Assembly: GCA_964429245.1 (NCBI GenBank) | Contig: CAYSBE010000001.1 | Span: 1-57,674 of the forward strand | Length of the DNA: 57,674 nt | Direction: 5' to 3' | From: CAYSBE01 sp964429245 | GTDB lineage: Bacteria > Bacteroidota > Bacteroidia > UKL13-3 | Program-made: the position numbers and the translations under genes | The notes under the pieces: generated by a model | Told to the model about the DNA's origin: nothing | Database searches by the model: none | What the model saw: the letters and a program-made list of their open reading frames with translations, nothing else | Shown: in pieces, positions 27,997 to 35,508 of the stretch | Numbering within the stretch: the stretch's first letter is position 1 | Layout of the letters: every line of letters begins with the position of its first letter

Positions 27997-30228
27997 TTAT
28001 TCCTTATTTTTCAATAAAGACCTGATTTTTTTACGGTCGCCAACTATCCATAAAATATCATCCATTTGAATAATTTCAGTTGAATCGGGGTTTAAAATTC
28101 TTTCCCCTTTTCGCTCTATTCCTACTATCAAGGCTTTCAATTTTTCCCTAAACCCGCTTTCCCTTAATGACATGCCTATATAAGCAAAACCATTACTTAC
28201 CACAATCTGCGAAAGTGAAATCTCGGAAACTTCATCGCTTTGATTCACTTGAGTTTCGTTGGCAAAATCTATTTCTTTCTTAAATCTAAGTATTTGGTCA
28301 TCTGTACCAATGACGGATATTCGATCAAATGGAAATAAGCGTTCATTTTTATCAGGCAACATAATTGTTCTGTTGCCTCGTTCAATCATGGCTATATTAA
28401 TTCCAAATTTTTCGCGTATGCCAAGTTCAAGTAGTGTTTTTCCAATCAAGGTTGAATCAATGTCTATATCAAACAAAGCCAAATGGGCATCCCAGGGAAT
28501 AAGAGCGGTAACTTTACTATGAGGTTGAAGCTTTTCACGCATGTGATAATTGTGTTTAAATCGCTCTTCAATTTTTACCGAGAATGCATGTAATTTTCTG
28601 GAAAATATAAACCCTGAAACAAACATGATAAATACTGCTGACACAAATGCGATATAAATATTAAAAAATTGATTAAGGAGTAACGCCACCAAGAATACAC
28701 CAATCACAATTCTTAAAATTTCCAGCACAATCATTGGCCCTCTGTTAAATTTATTTACCCATAATACTGTGTAAGACGGCTTGCTGATTTTTCGTGTAGT
28801 GAGCATCCACAAAAAAGGTGACAAAACAACCAATGCAAAAATTGTGAGAATGACATTGCTCCAAGGACTATCAGAGATCCATTCCATTGGTTGTACAATT
28901 TGTTTAAATGCCAGGATAATTGCTACAATAATGACAACATTTACAATCACAATCTCAACAAAAGATTGAAGCACATTCCTCCAATGGTTCTCTGATTGGA
29001 TTCTTTGTGCTCCCGTGCTATACCTATTCAAATTGGTTAGAATCTTAGGCGGCAAAGTTTTTTCCAAAAATTGATACAAAGGTTCAGCAAACTTGATCAT
29101 GTAAGGCGTGGAAAAAGATGTAATTACTGAAACTCCAACAGCTATCGGATATAGAAAATCAGCTGTTACACCTAAAGTGACACCAAGGGTAGCGATGATA
29201 AACGAAAATTCTCCTATTTGTGTCATGCTGGTGCTTGCCTGCAATGCTTGTTTTAATGGTTGACCAGATAGGAGTGCTCCAATGGCAACATATAAGGTAT
29301 TTCCTAATATAACAGCCAACGTAAGTATGACAACAGGAATGGCATATTCATACAATAATTGTGGATTGATTAGCATTCCGACCGAAACAAAAAATATGGC
29401 ACCAAATAAATCCTTAACAGGTTTATTTACATGCTCTATTCTTTCGGCCTGTACTGTTTCTGCCAATAAGCTACCCATGATAAATGCACCAAGTGCAGCT
29501 GAAAAACCAACAATACTTGCTAATAACACCATACCAAAACAAAGCCCAAGTGAAACGATGAGCATTGTTTCATCATTGAGCCATTTCGATGCTTTTTTTA
29601 GTAAAGACGGTAAGATAAAAACACCTGCTAAAAACCACAATATCAAAAAGAATAATAACTTAAACACTTCAAATGCCAATTCAATACCCTCTACATTCTT
29701 TGAAACCGAAACGGTAGTTAGTAGAACCATTAATAATACTGCAACAACATCTTCAATAATCAATACTCCTACTACGATACCAGCAAATTTTTTAGGCTTT
29801 AGGTTTAACTCATCAAATGCACGAAAAATGATGGTAGTTGAAGAAATGGCAATTATACCTCCAAGAAATAAACTATCAATCCTACTCCACCCCATCAACT
29901 TCCCTAGCAAGTAACCGGTAACCAATAAAGCACTAATTTCAAATAATCCCGTTATGACAGCAGTTGTCCCAAGTTTCAATAATTTCTTGAAGCTAAACTC
30001 CAACCCAAGACTAAATAATAGGAATATTACGCCTAATTCGGCCCATATTTTTATACTTTCAATATCATTTACTGTTGGAAAAAAGTGCATATGAGGCCCA
30101 ACTAGCAAACCAACCAAAATATATCCCAATACAACAGGCTGATTTAACTTTTTAAATACGATACTTGCTACGCCTGCAGAGCATAGTATCAATGCAAGAT
30201 CGGTCATCAATTGCGGTAAATGTGCCAT
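27997..30228 (-). CDS. Kef/CPA2-type cation:proton antiporter with two RCK_C domains
   Basis: The 743-residue protein starts at the ATG at 30228 (MAHLPQLMTDLALILCSAGV); a longer ORF to 30357 adds an unlikely extension overlapping the cyclophilin start. The first ~385 residues are a Na+/H+ exchanger domain with about 12 helices. A second hydrophobic block of about four helices follows (about 440-560). The C-terminus holds two successive TrkA-C/RCK_C-like domains (about 590-660 and 670-740), without a Rossmann RCK_N domain. It likely exchanges K+ or Na+ for H+, with small-molecule control through the RCK_C domains. The ion is not determined. Confidence 0.88.
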   Translation of the reverse strand: MAHLPQLMTDLALILCSAGVASIVFKKLNQPVVLGYILVGLLVGPHMHFFPTVNDIESIKIWAELGVIFLLFSLGLEFSFKKLLKLGTTAVITGLFEISALLVTGYLLGKLMGWSRIDSLFLGGIIAISSTTIIFRAFDELNLKPKKFAGIVVGVLIIEDVVAVLLMVLLTTVSVSKNVEGIELAFEVFKLLFFLILWFLAGVFILPSLLKKASKWLNDETMLIVSLGLCFGMVLLASIVGFSAALGAFIMGSLLAETVQAERIEHVNKPVKDLFGAIFFVSVGMLINPQLLYEYAIPVVILTLAVILGNTLYVAIGALLSGQPLKQALQASTSMTQIGEFSFIIATLGVTLGVTADFLYPIAVGVSVITSFSTPYMIKFAEPLYQFLEKTLPPKILTNLNRYSTGAQRIQSENHWRNVLQSFVEIVIVNVVIIVAIILAFKQIVQPMEWISDSPWSNVILTIFALVVLSPFLWMLTTRKISKPSYTVLWVNKFNRGPMIVLEILRIVIGVFLVALLLNQFFNIYIAFVSAVFIMFVSGFIFSRKLHAFSVKIEERFKHNYHMREKLQPHSKVTALIPWDAHLALFDIDIDSTLIGKTLLELGIREKFGINIAMIERGNRTIMLPDKNERLFPFDRISVIGTDDQILRFKKEIDFANETQVNQSDEVSEISLSQIVVSNGFAYIGMSLRESGFREKLKALIVGIERKGERILNPDSTEIIQMDDILWIVGDRKKIRSLLKNKE

Positions 30229-30324
30229 GTGCACAATAATACGAAACTCAAAGCATAGCCTAACAATAGGATAAAATGAAAATGATGATTGGCAATAATT
30301 CGAAAGAAAAAAGACAGGAAATGC

Positions 30325-30332
30325 TATTTTCG
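30325..30332 (+). promoter_or_regulatory. Possible -7 box (TATTTTCG) of the cyclophilin gene
   Basis: TATTTTCG fits the TAnnTT(T/C)G variants seen elsewhere in this window and ends 24 nt before the ATG at 30357. No -33 TTG is placed at the right distance, so support is weak. Confidence 0.3.
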
Positions 30333-30356
30333 CAGCCTTAATATAAAATATAACCA

Positions 30357-30794
30357 ATGAAAACAGCCGAAATCCACACCAATAAAGGTGTTATGAAAAT
30401 CGAATTTTTCGAGAAGGATGCTCCTAAAACCGTAGAAAATTTTTGTACACTTGCTCAAAATGGTTTCTATAATGGCCTGACTTTTCACCGTGTAATACCT
30501 GATTTTGTGATTCAAGGCGGCTGTCCAAATGGTATTGGAAATGGCGGTCCCGGCTACACCATACCTTGTGAATTGGATGGTGATAACCAACGACATGACA
30601 AAGGAATCCTCTCTATGGCACATGCTGGAAGAAATACAGGAGGATCTCAATTCTTTATTTGCCACAACCGAATGAATACCCAGCATCTGGACAGAAACCA
30701 TACTTGCTTTGGAAAAGTTGTTGAAGGGTTAGATATCATTGATCAAATACGCCAAGGCGATATAATGGAAAAAGTAATTATTAATGAAGCTTAA
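30357..30794 (+). CDS. Cyclophilin-type peptidyl-prolyl cis-trans isomerase
   Basis: The 145-residue protein is a single cyclophilin domain. Visible motifs are FHRVIPDFVIQGGCP (catalytic Arg in FHR), the ILSMAHAGRNTGGSQFFIC core, and HTCFGKVVEGLDII. It has no signal peptide, so it should act on proline bonds in the cytosol (PpiB-like). It starts 128 bp from the divergent antiporter and is followed by serS after 71 nt. Confidence 0.94.
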   Translation: MKTAEIHTNKGVMKIEFFEKDAPKTVENFCTLAQNGFYNGLTFHRVIPDFVIQGGCPNGIGNGGPGYTIPCELDGDNQRHDKGILSMAHAGRNTGGSQFFICHNRMNTQHLDRNHTCFGKVVEGLDIIDQIRQGDIMEKVIINEA

Positions 30795-30865
30795 TTTACA
30801 AATTGAATTTTTCAGTAATATACCAAACATTATTAGCTGCTTATAAACTCAACGTCTGATATAAT

Positions 30866-32134
30866 ATGCTACAACTACAATATTTACGTGAACATACCGA
30901 AGAAGCCAAAACACGAATAAGTAAAAGAAACCCTTCTTTTATAAAGGTGATAAATGAGGTGCTCGATTTGGATGAACAAACACGTGCGGCTAGGCTACAG
31001 ATGGAAACCAATCAATCAGAAGCAAATAAACTTGCCAAACAGATTGGAGAGCTAATGAAAAGTGGAAACAAAGAAGACGCTGAATTACTAAAATCAAAAA
31101 CGGCAACTTTAAAGGCAGATTCCAAATCACTGGAAGAAAAGGTAAAGAATTTGGAAGAGGAGTTGTTTAACAAACTTGTAACCCTACCAAATACGCCACA
31201 CACAAGCGTTCCTGAAGGAAAAACACCCGAGGAGAATATAATTGTTTATCAATCATCTGAACCGCCTGTAATGCCGGAAGGTGCATTGCCCCATTGGGAA
31301 CTTATTAGTAAGTACAACCTAATTGATTTTGAACTTGGCACCAAAATTACTGGTGCCGGTTTCCCTGTTTATAGAGGCAAAGGAGCCAGACTCCAACGTG
31401 GTTTAATCAATTTCTTTTTGGATGAAGCCATGAAAGCAGGTTATGAAGAAATTGTACCACCATTTCTAGTAAATGCAGACAGCGGGTTTGGCACCGGACA
31501 ATTACCAGACAAAGAAGGGCAAATGTACCATGCACAAACAGATGACTTATACCTAATTCCAACTGCTGAAGTTCCCATAACCAATATTTACCGAGACGTA
31601 ATTCTTAAAGAAGAAGATTTGCCCATAAAGAATGTGGGATACTCACCATGTTTTAGAAGAGAAGCGGGCAGTTGGGGTGCACACGTACGCGGATTGAATC
31701 GATTGCATCAATTTGAGAAAGTAGAAATCGTGCAGATTGCTACTGCTGAGCAATCCTATGCAATACTTGAAGAAATGGTGAAACACGTGCAAGGTCTTTT
31801 AGAAAAACTGGAATTGCCTTACCGCATTTTGAGGTTATGTGGCGGTGATATGGGTTTTACCTCCGCACTTACATATGACTTTGAAACGTATAGTGCTGCG
31901 CAACAACGTTGGCTTGAAGTGAGTTCAACTTCTAACTTCGAAAGTTTCCAAGCCAACAGATTAAAATGCCGATACAAGAACAAAGAAGGAAAAAACCAAT
32001 TGGCACATACTTTAAATGGCAGTGCACTTGCACTTCCACGCATAGTGGCAACCCTATTGGAGAATAACCAAACACCTGATGGCATCAACATTCCTAAAGC
32101 TTTGGTACCTTATCTTGGTTTTGAAAAGATTTGA
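30866..32134 (+). CDS. serS: Seryl-tRNA synthetase
   Basis: The 422-residue protein has the N-terminal tRNA-binding coiled coil (about 1-105, MLQLQYLREHTEEAKTRISK) and a class II catalytic domain. Visible are motif 2 (CFRREAGSWGAHVRGLNRLH) and motif 3 near the end (LNGSALALPRIVATLLENN). It charges tRNA-Ser in the cytosol. Length is normal. Confidence 0.98.
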   Translation: MLQLQYLREHTEEAKTRISKRNPSFIKVINEVLDLDEQTRAARLQMETNQSEANKLAKQIGELMKSGNKEDAELLKSKTATLKADSKSLEEKVKNLEEELFNKLVTLPNTPHTSVPEGKTPEENIIVYQSSEPPVMPEGALPHWELISKYNLIDFELGTKITGAGFPVYRGKGARLQRGLINFFLDEAMKAGYEEIVPPFLVNADSGFGTGQLPDKEGQMYHAQTDDLYLIPTAEVPITNIYRDVILKEEDLPIKNVGYSPCFRREAGSWGAHVRGLNRLHQFEKVEIVQIATAEQSYAILEEMVKHVQGLLEKLELPYRILRLCGGDMGFTSALTYDFETYSAAQQRWLEVSSTSNFESFQANRLKCRYKNKEGKNQLAHTLNGSALALPRIVATLLENNQTPDGINIPKALVPYLGFEKI

Positions 32135-32152
32135 TAAGTAAATCCACGTTTC

Positions 32153-32197
32153 ATAAAAAATCCCCGTAACCATTTAAGTCTACAGGGATTTTTTTTA
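32153..32197. terminator. Bidirectional terminator between serS and folE
   Basis: AAAAATCCC-c-GTA pairs with TAC-a-GGGATTTTT around an 11-nt loop, with A-run and T-run flanks. It can end serS (plus) and folE (minus), which converge here. Confidence 0.8.
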
Positions 32198-32211
32198 TAT
32201 CAAAGTACTTA

Positions 32212-32907
32212 CTATTTATTATCCATCAGAATATATTTTAGTAATTCTTCACGTGTTTCTACGTTTTTAAATTTGCCTGAATACTCAGCAGTAATGGTAT
32301 TACTTGTTACGTCTTTCACTCCACGTGATGCCACACAAAGGTGATCCGCTTCAATTATAACAGCTACATCATCTGTATTTAAGGCTTCTTTCAGCTCATT
32401 TACAATCTGAATGGTCATGCGCTCTTGCACCTGAGGGCGTTGCGCATAATATTGAACAATACGATTTAATTTTGATAAGCCTACTACCCTACCATTTGGT
32501 ATGTAAGAAACGTGAGCTTTACCGATAATTGGCACAAAATGGTGTTCACATGTACTGTGGAAACTAATGTTTTTCTCAACCAACATGTTATTATATTGGT
32601 ATTTATTCTCAAATAATTTTGCCTTGGGCTTATTTGCCGGATTTAGTCCTGAAAAGATTTCTTTCACATACATTTTCGCTACCCGGTGCGGAGTACCTTT
32701 AAGGCTATCATCATTTAAATCTAAACCTAATATGAGCATTATTTCTTTAAAATGTTTCTCAATCAGTTCAATTTTTAATTCATCATCTAATTCAAAGGCA
32801 TCATCCCTAAGGGGTGTGTCTAAAGAGAAAAGACCATGACTCTCCCCTGCTTCAAGATATGCGTGTTTAATTTCCGCTGTACTCAACGAAGTTTCTTTCG
32901 GTTTCAT
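32212..32907 (-). CDS. folE: GTP cyclohydrolase I
   Basis: The 231-residue protein has the zinc site of FolE: C120 and H123 in HSTCEHHFVPI, and C191 in HLCVASRG. The GLSKLNRIVQYYAQRPQVQE segment is also typical. It converts GTP to dihydroneopterin triphosphate for folate or queuosine synthesis. Its ATG lies 41 nt inside the end of the queD homologue; the shared operon supports delivery of product to QueD. The first ~45 residues are an acidic extension variable in this family. Confidence 0.96.
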   Translation of the reverse strand: MKPKETSLSTAEIKHAYLEAGESHGLFSLDTPLRDDAFELDDELKIELIEKHFKEIMLILGLDLNDDSLKGTPHRVAKMYVKEIFSGLNPANKPKAKLFENKYQYNNMLVEKNISFHSTCEHHFVPIIGKAHVSYIPNGRVVGLSKLNRIVQYYAQRPQVQERMTIQIVNELKEALNTDDVAVIIEADHLCVASRGVKDVTSNTITAEYSGKFKNVETREELLKYILMDNK

Positions 32908-33277
32908 ATAGTATTACTTTTAATTTATTTGATTCATCGATTTGTTTACGTAGCAATCTCCAAATGACTACTGCTATTAATTCTGCAGTTGGATTTAAGT
33001 CTTTAAACTCTTTGGTATCTAGATTGAGGTTTTTATGATCAAACCGTTCAATTATTTCTTTATCTATTATATCCTTTAGCACTTTCATATCCATAAAATA
33101 ACCACTTACAGGGTCAACATTTCCAGTCACGGAAACAATTAAGTCGTAATTATGACCATGAAAATTTTTATTGTTACATAAGCCAAAGAATTGCTCATTT
33201 TTTTCGTCAGTCCAAGATTGAACATGCAACCTATGTGCAGCATTAAAGTGAGCTCTTCTAGATACGGTTACTTCCAT
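32867..33277 (-). CDS. queD: 6-carboxytetrahydropterin synthase (QueD) / PTPS family
   Basis: The 136-residue protein has the zinc histidines H15 (FNAAHRLH), H40 and H42 (FHGHNYDL) and the catalytic C34 in GLCNNKNF, the layout of the PTPS/QueD family. It acts on dihydroneopterin triphosphate made by FolE, which is encoded directly downstream with a 41-nt overlap. QueD activity (queuosine) is favoured because queA is also present in the window; a 6-pyruvoyl-tetrahydropterin synthase role cannot be excluded from sequence. Confidence 0.9.
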   Translation of the reverse strand: MEVTVSRRAHFNAAHRLHVQSWTDEKNEQFFGLCNNKNFHGHNYDLIVSVTGNVDPVSGYFMDMKVLKDIIDKEIIERFDHKNLNLDTKEFKDLNPTAELIAVVIWRLLRKQIDESNKLKVILYETERNFVEYSGN

Positions 33278-33597
33278 TATTTTAATTATACTGTAAATAC
33301 AAAGGTAGGTCTATTCATTAAATAGATTTTATACTTAACTGATGTCATCTGTTTATTGTTTTAAATTAGCTGCATCTTGTTAAACATTTACTCATTTTTA
33401 ATGAACAAGATTTAGTAAATACAATATATATAAGGTAAATATTATCCAATAAACATGCAGTAATAAATATTTATTATTGACGCTCAGCACATTATGTTTT
33501 GTTTAACCTTTTGTAATAAATATTTAACAATAAATAGAGCCAGAGTTCAACTATTGCTGTACATTTGTTTAACAATTCAATAAAATATTTAAACAAT
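33278..33597. other. Long AT-rich regulatory region before the second ECF sigma gene
   Basis: This 320-bp stretch between divergent queD and the sigma gene holds no ORF I would call. It contains TAATAAATATTTATTA (33461-33476), a perfect 16-bp palindrome, and GTAATAAATATTTA repeated at 33460 and 33513. Several (A/G)TTTAAC motifs occur (33501, 33567 and others). TACATTTG at 33560-33567 could be the -7 box of the sigma gene, and TACCTTTG on the minus strand (33307-33300) that of queD-folE. Confidence 0.5.
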
Positions 33598-34128
33598 ATG
33601 ACAGCAATAGAATTCAAATCAAAAGTACAAGTTGAGGCAAAATCACTGCGTCAGTATGCATATCAGCTAACACGCAATGTGGAAGACACCAATGATCTTG
33701 TTCAAGACACCATGTTAAAAGCTATGACTTACCAAGACAAATTTACGGATGGTACGAATTTGAAAGGTTGGTTATATACGATAATGAAAAATACATTCAT
33801 TAATAATTACCGCAGGATGGTTAAAAGAAATACATTTATTGACCAAACGGATAATGATTATTATTTGGATTCTCCATCACATGCAGTTAGAAATGATGCA
33901 GATATAAAATTTATAATGAAAGATATTGAATCTGCCATTGAAGAATTGCCTGTAAGCCTAAAAAAGCCGTTTACCATGAACTTTAAAGGTTTTAAATACC
34001 ACGAAATTGCTGAAATATTAAATATTCCAATTGGCACAGTAAAAACCCGCATTTTTGTGGCCCGCAGGCAATTACGCGAACAATTGAACCACTATGGGAA
34101 AATGTACGGTATGGAAAATGCCATGTAA
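33598..34128 (+). CDS. RNA polymerase sigma factor, ECF type
   Basis: The 176-residue protein starts at the ATG at 33598 (MTAIEFKSKVQVEAKSLRQY); an in-frame ATG 11 codons upstream adds residues untypical of the family. Region 2 (about 14-75) includes DTNDLVQDTMLKAMTY and NLKGWLYTIMKNTFINNYRR. Region 4 (about 110-165) includes GFKYHEIAEILNIPIGTVKT. No anti-sigma gene is adjacent. This resembles a sigma factor widely kept in Bacteroidota genomes. The palindromic upstream region may control it. Confidence 0.92.
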   Translation: MTAIEFKSKVQVEAKSLRQYAYQLTRNVEDTNDLVQDTMLKAMTYQDKFTDGTNLKGWLYTIMKNTFINNYRRMVKRNTFIDQTDNDYYLDSPSHAVRNDADIKFIMKDIESAIEELPVSLKKPFTMNFKGFKYHEIAEILNIPIGTVKTRIFVARRQLREQLNHYGKMYGMENAM

Positions 34129-34151
34129 TTTTAACAATATTTTATATCTTG

Positions 34152-34179
34152 AACGCCTGAATTATTCAGGCGTTTTTTG
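34152..34179 (+). terminator. Intrinsic terminator after the second ECF sigma gene
   Basis: ACGCCTGAAT and ATTCAGGCGT form a ten-base-pair stem followed by T5-6, 24 nt past the stop codon. Confidence 0.9.
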
Positions 34180-34196
34180 TTTATATACATACCCAT

Positions 34197-35063
34197 ATGA
34201 AAAAAATCTTATCACTGCTGCCGTTTCTATTTATGTTGCTTCACTTTTCAGCTAAGGCTCAATTTGGCTATGTAAAAAAAGAAGACGTAGATAAAATTAA
34301 AGATTCGCGACTTGTGGTCATATTATTTAATGACAGTGCTTATAATGCATCAGTATTAAAGGCAGTTGAACGTTACTGGAAATTTACCGGATCATATTTG
34401 GTTGCTTACGATACCTCTGCGATATTAAAAGAGTACAATAAGAAAAATGATTACACTTATTTGGTGTTCAGTAAAGGCAAAGCTTCTTCAAAAATTAAAA
34501 TTCGTGCATGCCTTTCGGAAGAAGATATGAATGGATTGGTTTTGACTAGAAAATTTAAAAAGAAAATACTTCCTGATAATGCCTTGGCATATTCATTTTG
34601 CAGCAACCGTATTGACAGCCCTGATTGGTATCCGGAAATTGTAAGGGCATTGCAACTTATGAATAACTATCTTGACATAACTGCAACCGCAGCGAGCGAC
34701 AAAGAAATAAGTATGGGTGCTCTAGCTTCAAACTACCCAACAAACAAAAGCCTGATGAGTGGCAAAACGCTATATGTACAAAAAGAGCAAGTAGGACTTA
34801 AAGGAAAAGAAGATGGAGCCCAAATTTGGGGCGATTCGTATGAAGAAATTGATGAGATAGAAGATTTGTATAAATTAATTTTAAATCAGGCTGATGATGC
34901 GGTATATTTTTTCTCTTCAAAGGATGATAAATTTTGCAACAAGCTATTTATTATAGCTAATGGCAATGAATTGATGTATTTCACTTCCACCAGTAGCACT
35001 GATGATTGCAAATGCACAGCAAAAGACATCAAAAATTTACGTGCTTTAAGGGACAAACAATAA
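34197..35063 (+). CDS. Secreted protein of unknown function
   Basis: The 288-residue protein has a Sec signal (MKKILSLLPFLFMLLHFSAKAQ) and no transmembrane segment afterwards. The mature part begins FGYVKKEDVDKIKDSRLVVI and is mixed alpha/beta. Cysteines occur at RACLSEE, SFCSNR, KFCNK and the final DDCKCTAKD, so disulfides are possible in the periplasm. I recognise no domain. Its last 34 codons form part of a 546-bp direct repeat whose second copy lies at 37648-38193; a diverged 3' remnant of this gene lies between the two VCBS genes. It converges on the VCBS gene with only 16 nt between stops. Confidence 0.75.
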   Translation: MKKILSLLPFLFMLLHFSAKAQFGYVKKEDVDKIKDSRLVVILFNDSAYNASVLKAVERYWKFTGSYLVAYDTSAILKEYNKKNDYTYLVFSKGKASSKIKIRACLSEEDMNGLVLTRKFKKKILPDNALAYSFCSNRIDSPDWYPEIVRALQLMNNYLDITATAASDKEISMGALASNYPTNKSLMSGKTLYVQKEQVGLKGKEDGAQIWGDSYEEIDEIEDLYKLILNQADDAVYFFSSKDDKFCNKLFIIANGNELMYFTSTSSTDDCKCTAKDIKNLRALRDKQ

Positions 35064-35508
35064 CCAATCAGTCTTTGGTTTATTGAATGATTAGTTTTTT
35101 GGTTTGTTTATACCCCTCGCCTACTGCTTCAATAAAATATACGCCAGACTGCAATTCGCTGATATCAATTGTTGTTTCGGCTACATAGCGATTAATAGTT
35201 ACTCGCTTTATTAACCTTCCTGTTTGGTCATAAATGAATACGTTGCCATTTTCAGGAATATTCAAGTGCTTTAAAACAACTTCATTTTGTGCAGGATTTG
35301 GATAAAGTACAAACCTATCTGAACGCAGTGTTTCAGATAATGCTGAACTGTTAAGCGGTATCGAGCCATAAAATTGAAAACCTCCTGCAATATTCCCAAT
35401 AAGCATATCGGGCTTGTTATCGCCATCCATTAGTCCTATACACACTGCTGAAAAACGTCCATGTCTTTTCTCAACCGGATTTAGTCCGTTGCTAAAATCA
35501 ACAAATAC
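34963..35508. repeat. 546-bp direct repeat, copy 1
   Basis: By line-by-line reading this segment is identical to 37648-38193 (offset 2685). It runs from the last 34 codons of the 288-residue gene through the stop-stop junction and the last 142 codons of the first VCBS cargo gene, including its whole T9SS sorting domain. Similarity drops abruptly beyond both ends. Confidence 0.95.

Noticed and set aside
29282..29914. 210-codon open frame opposite the antiporter
   Set aside because: It is a shadow in the antisense frame of a well-supported gene, with low-complexity Ser/Thr/Asn composition and no recognisable motif.
30229..30357. 43-codon extension of the Kef-type antiporter
   Set aside because: It lacks family similarity and runs up to the divergent cyclophilin start; the ATG at 30228 fits the first helix of the exchanger domain.
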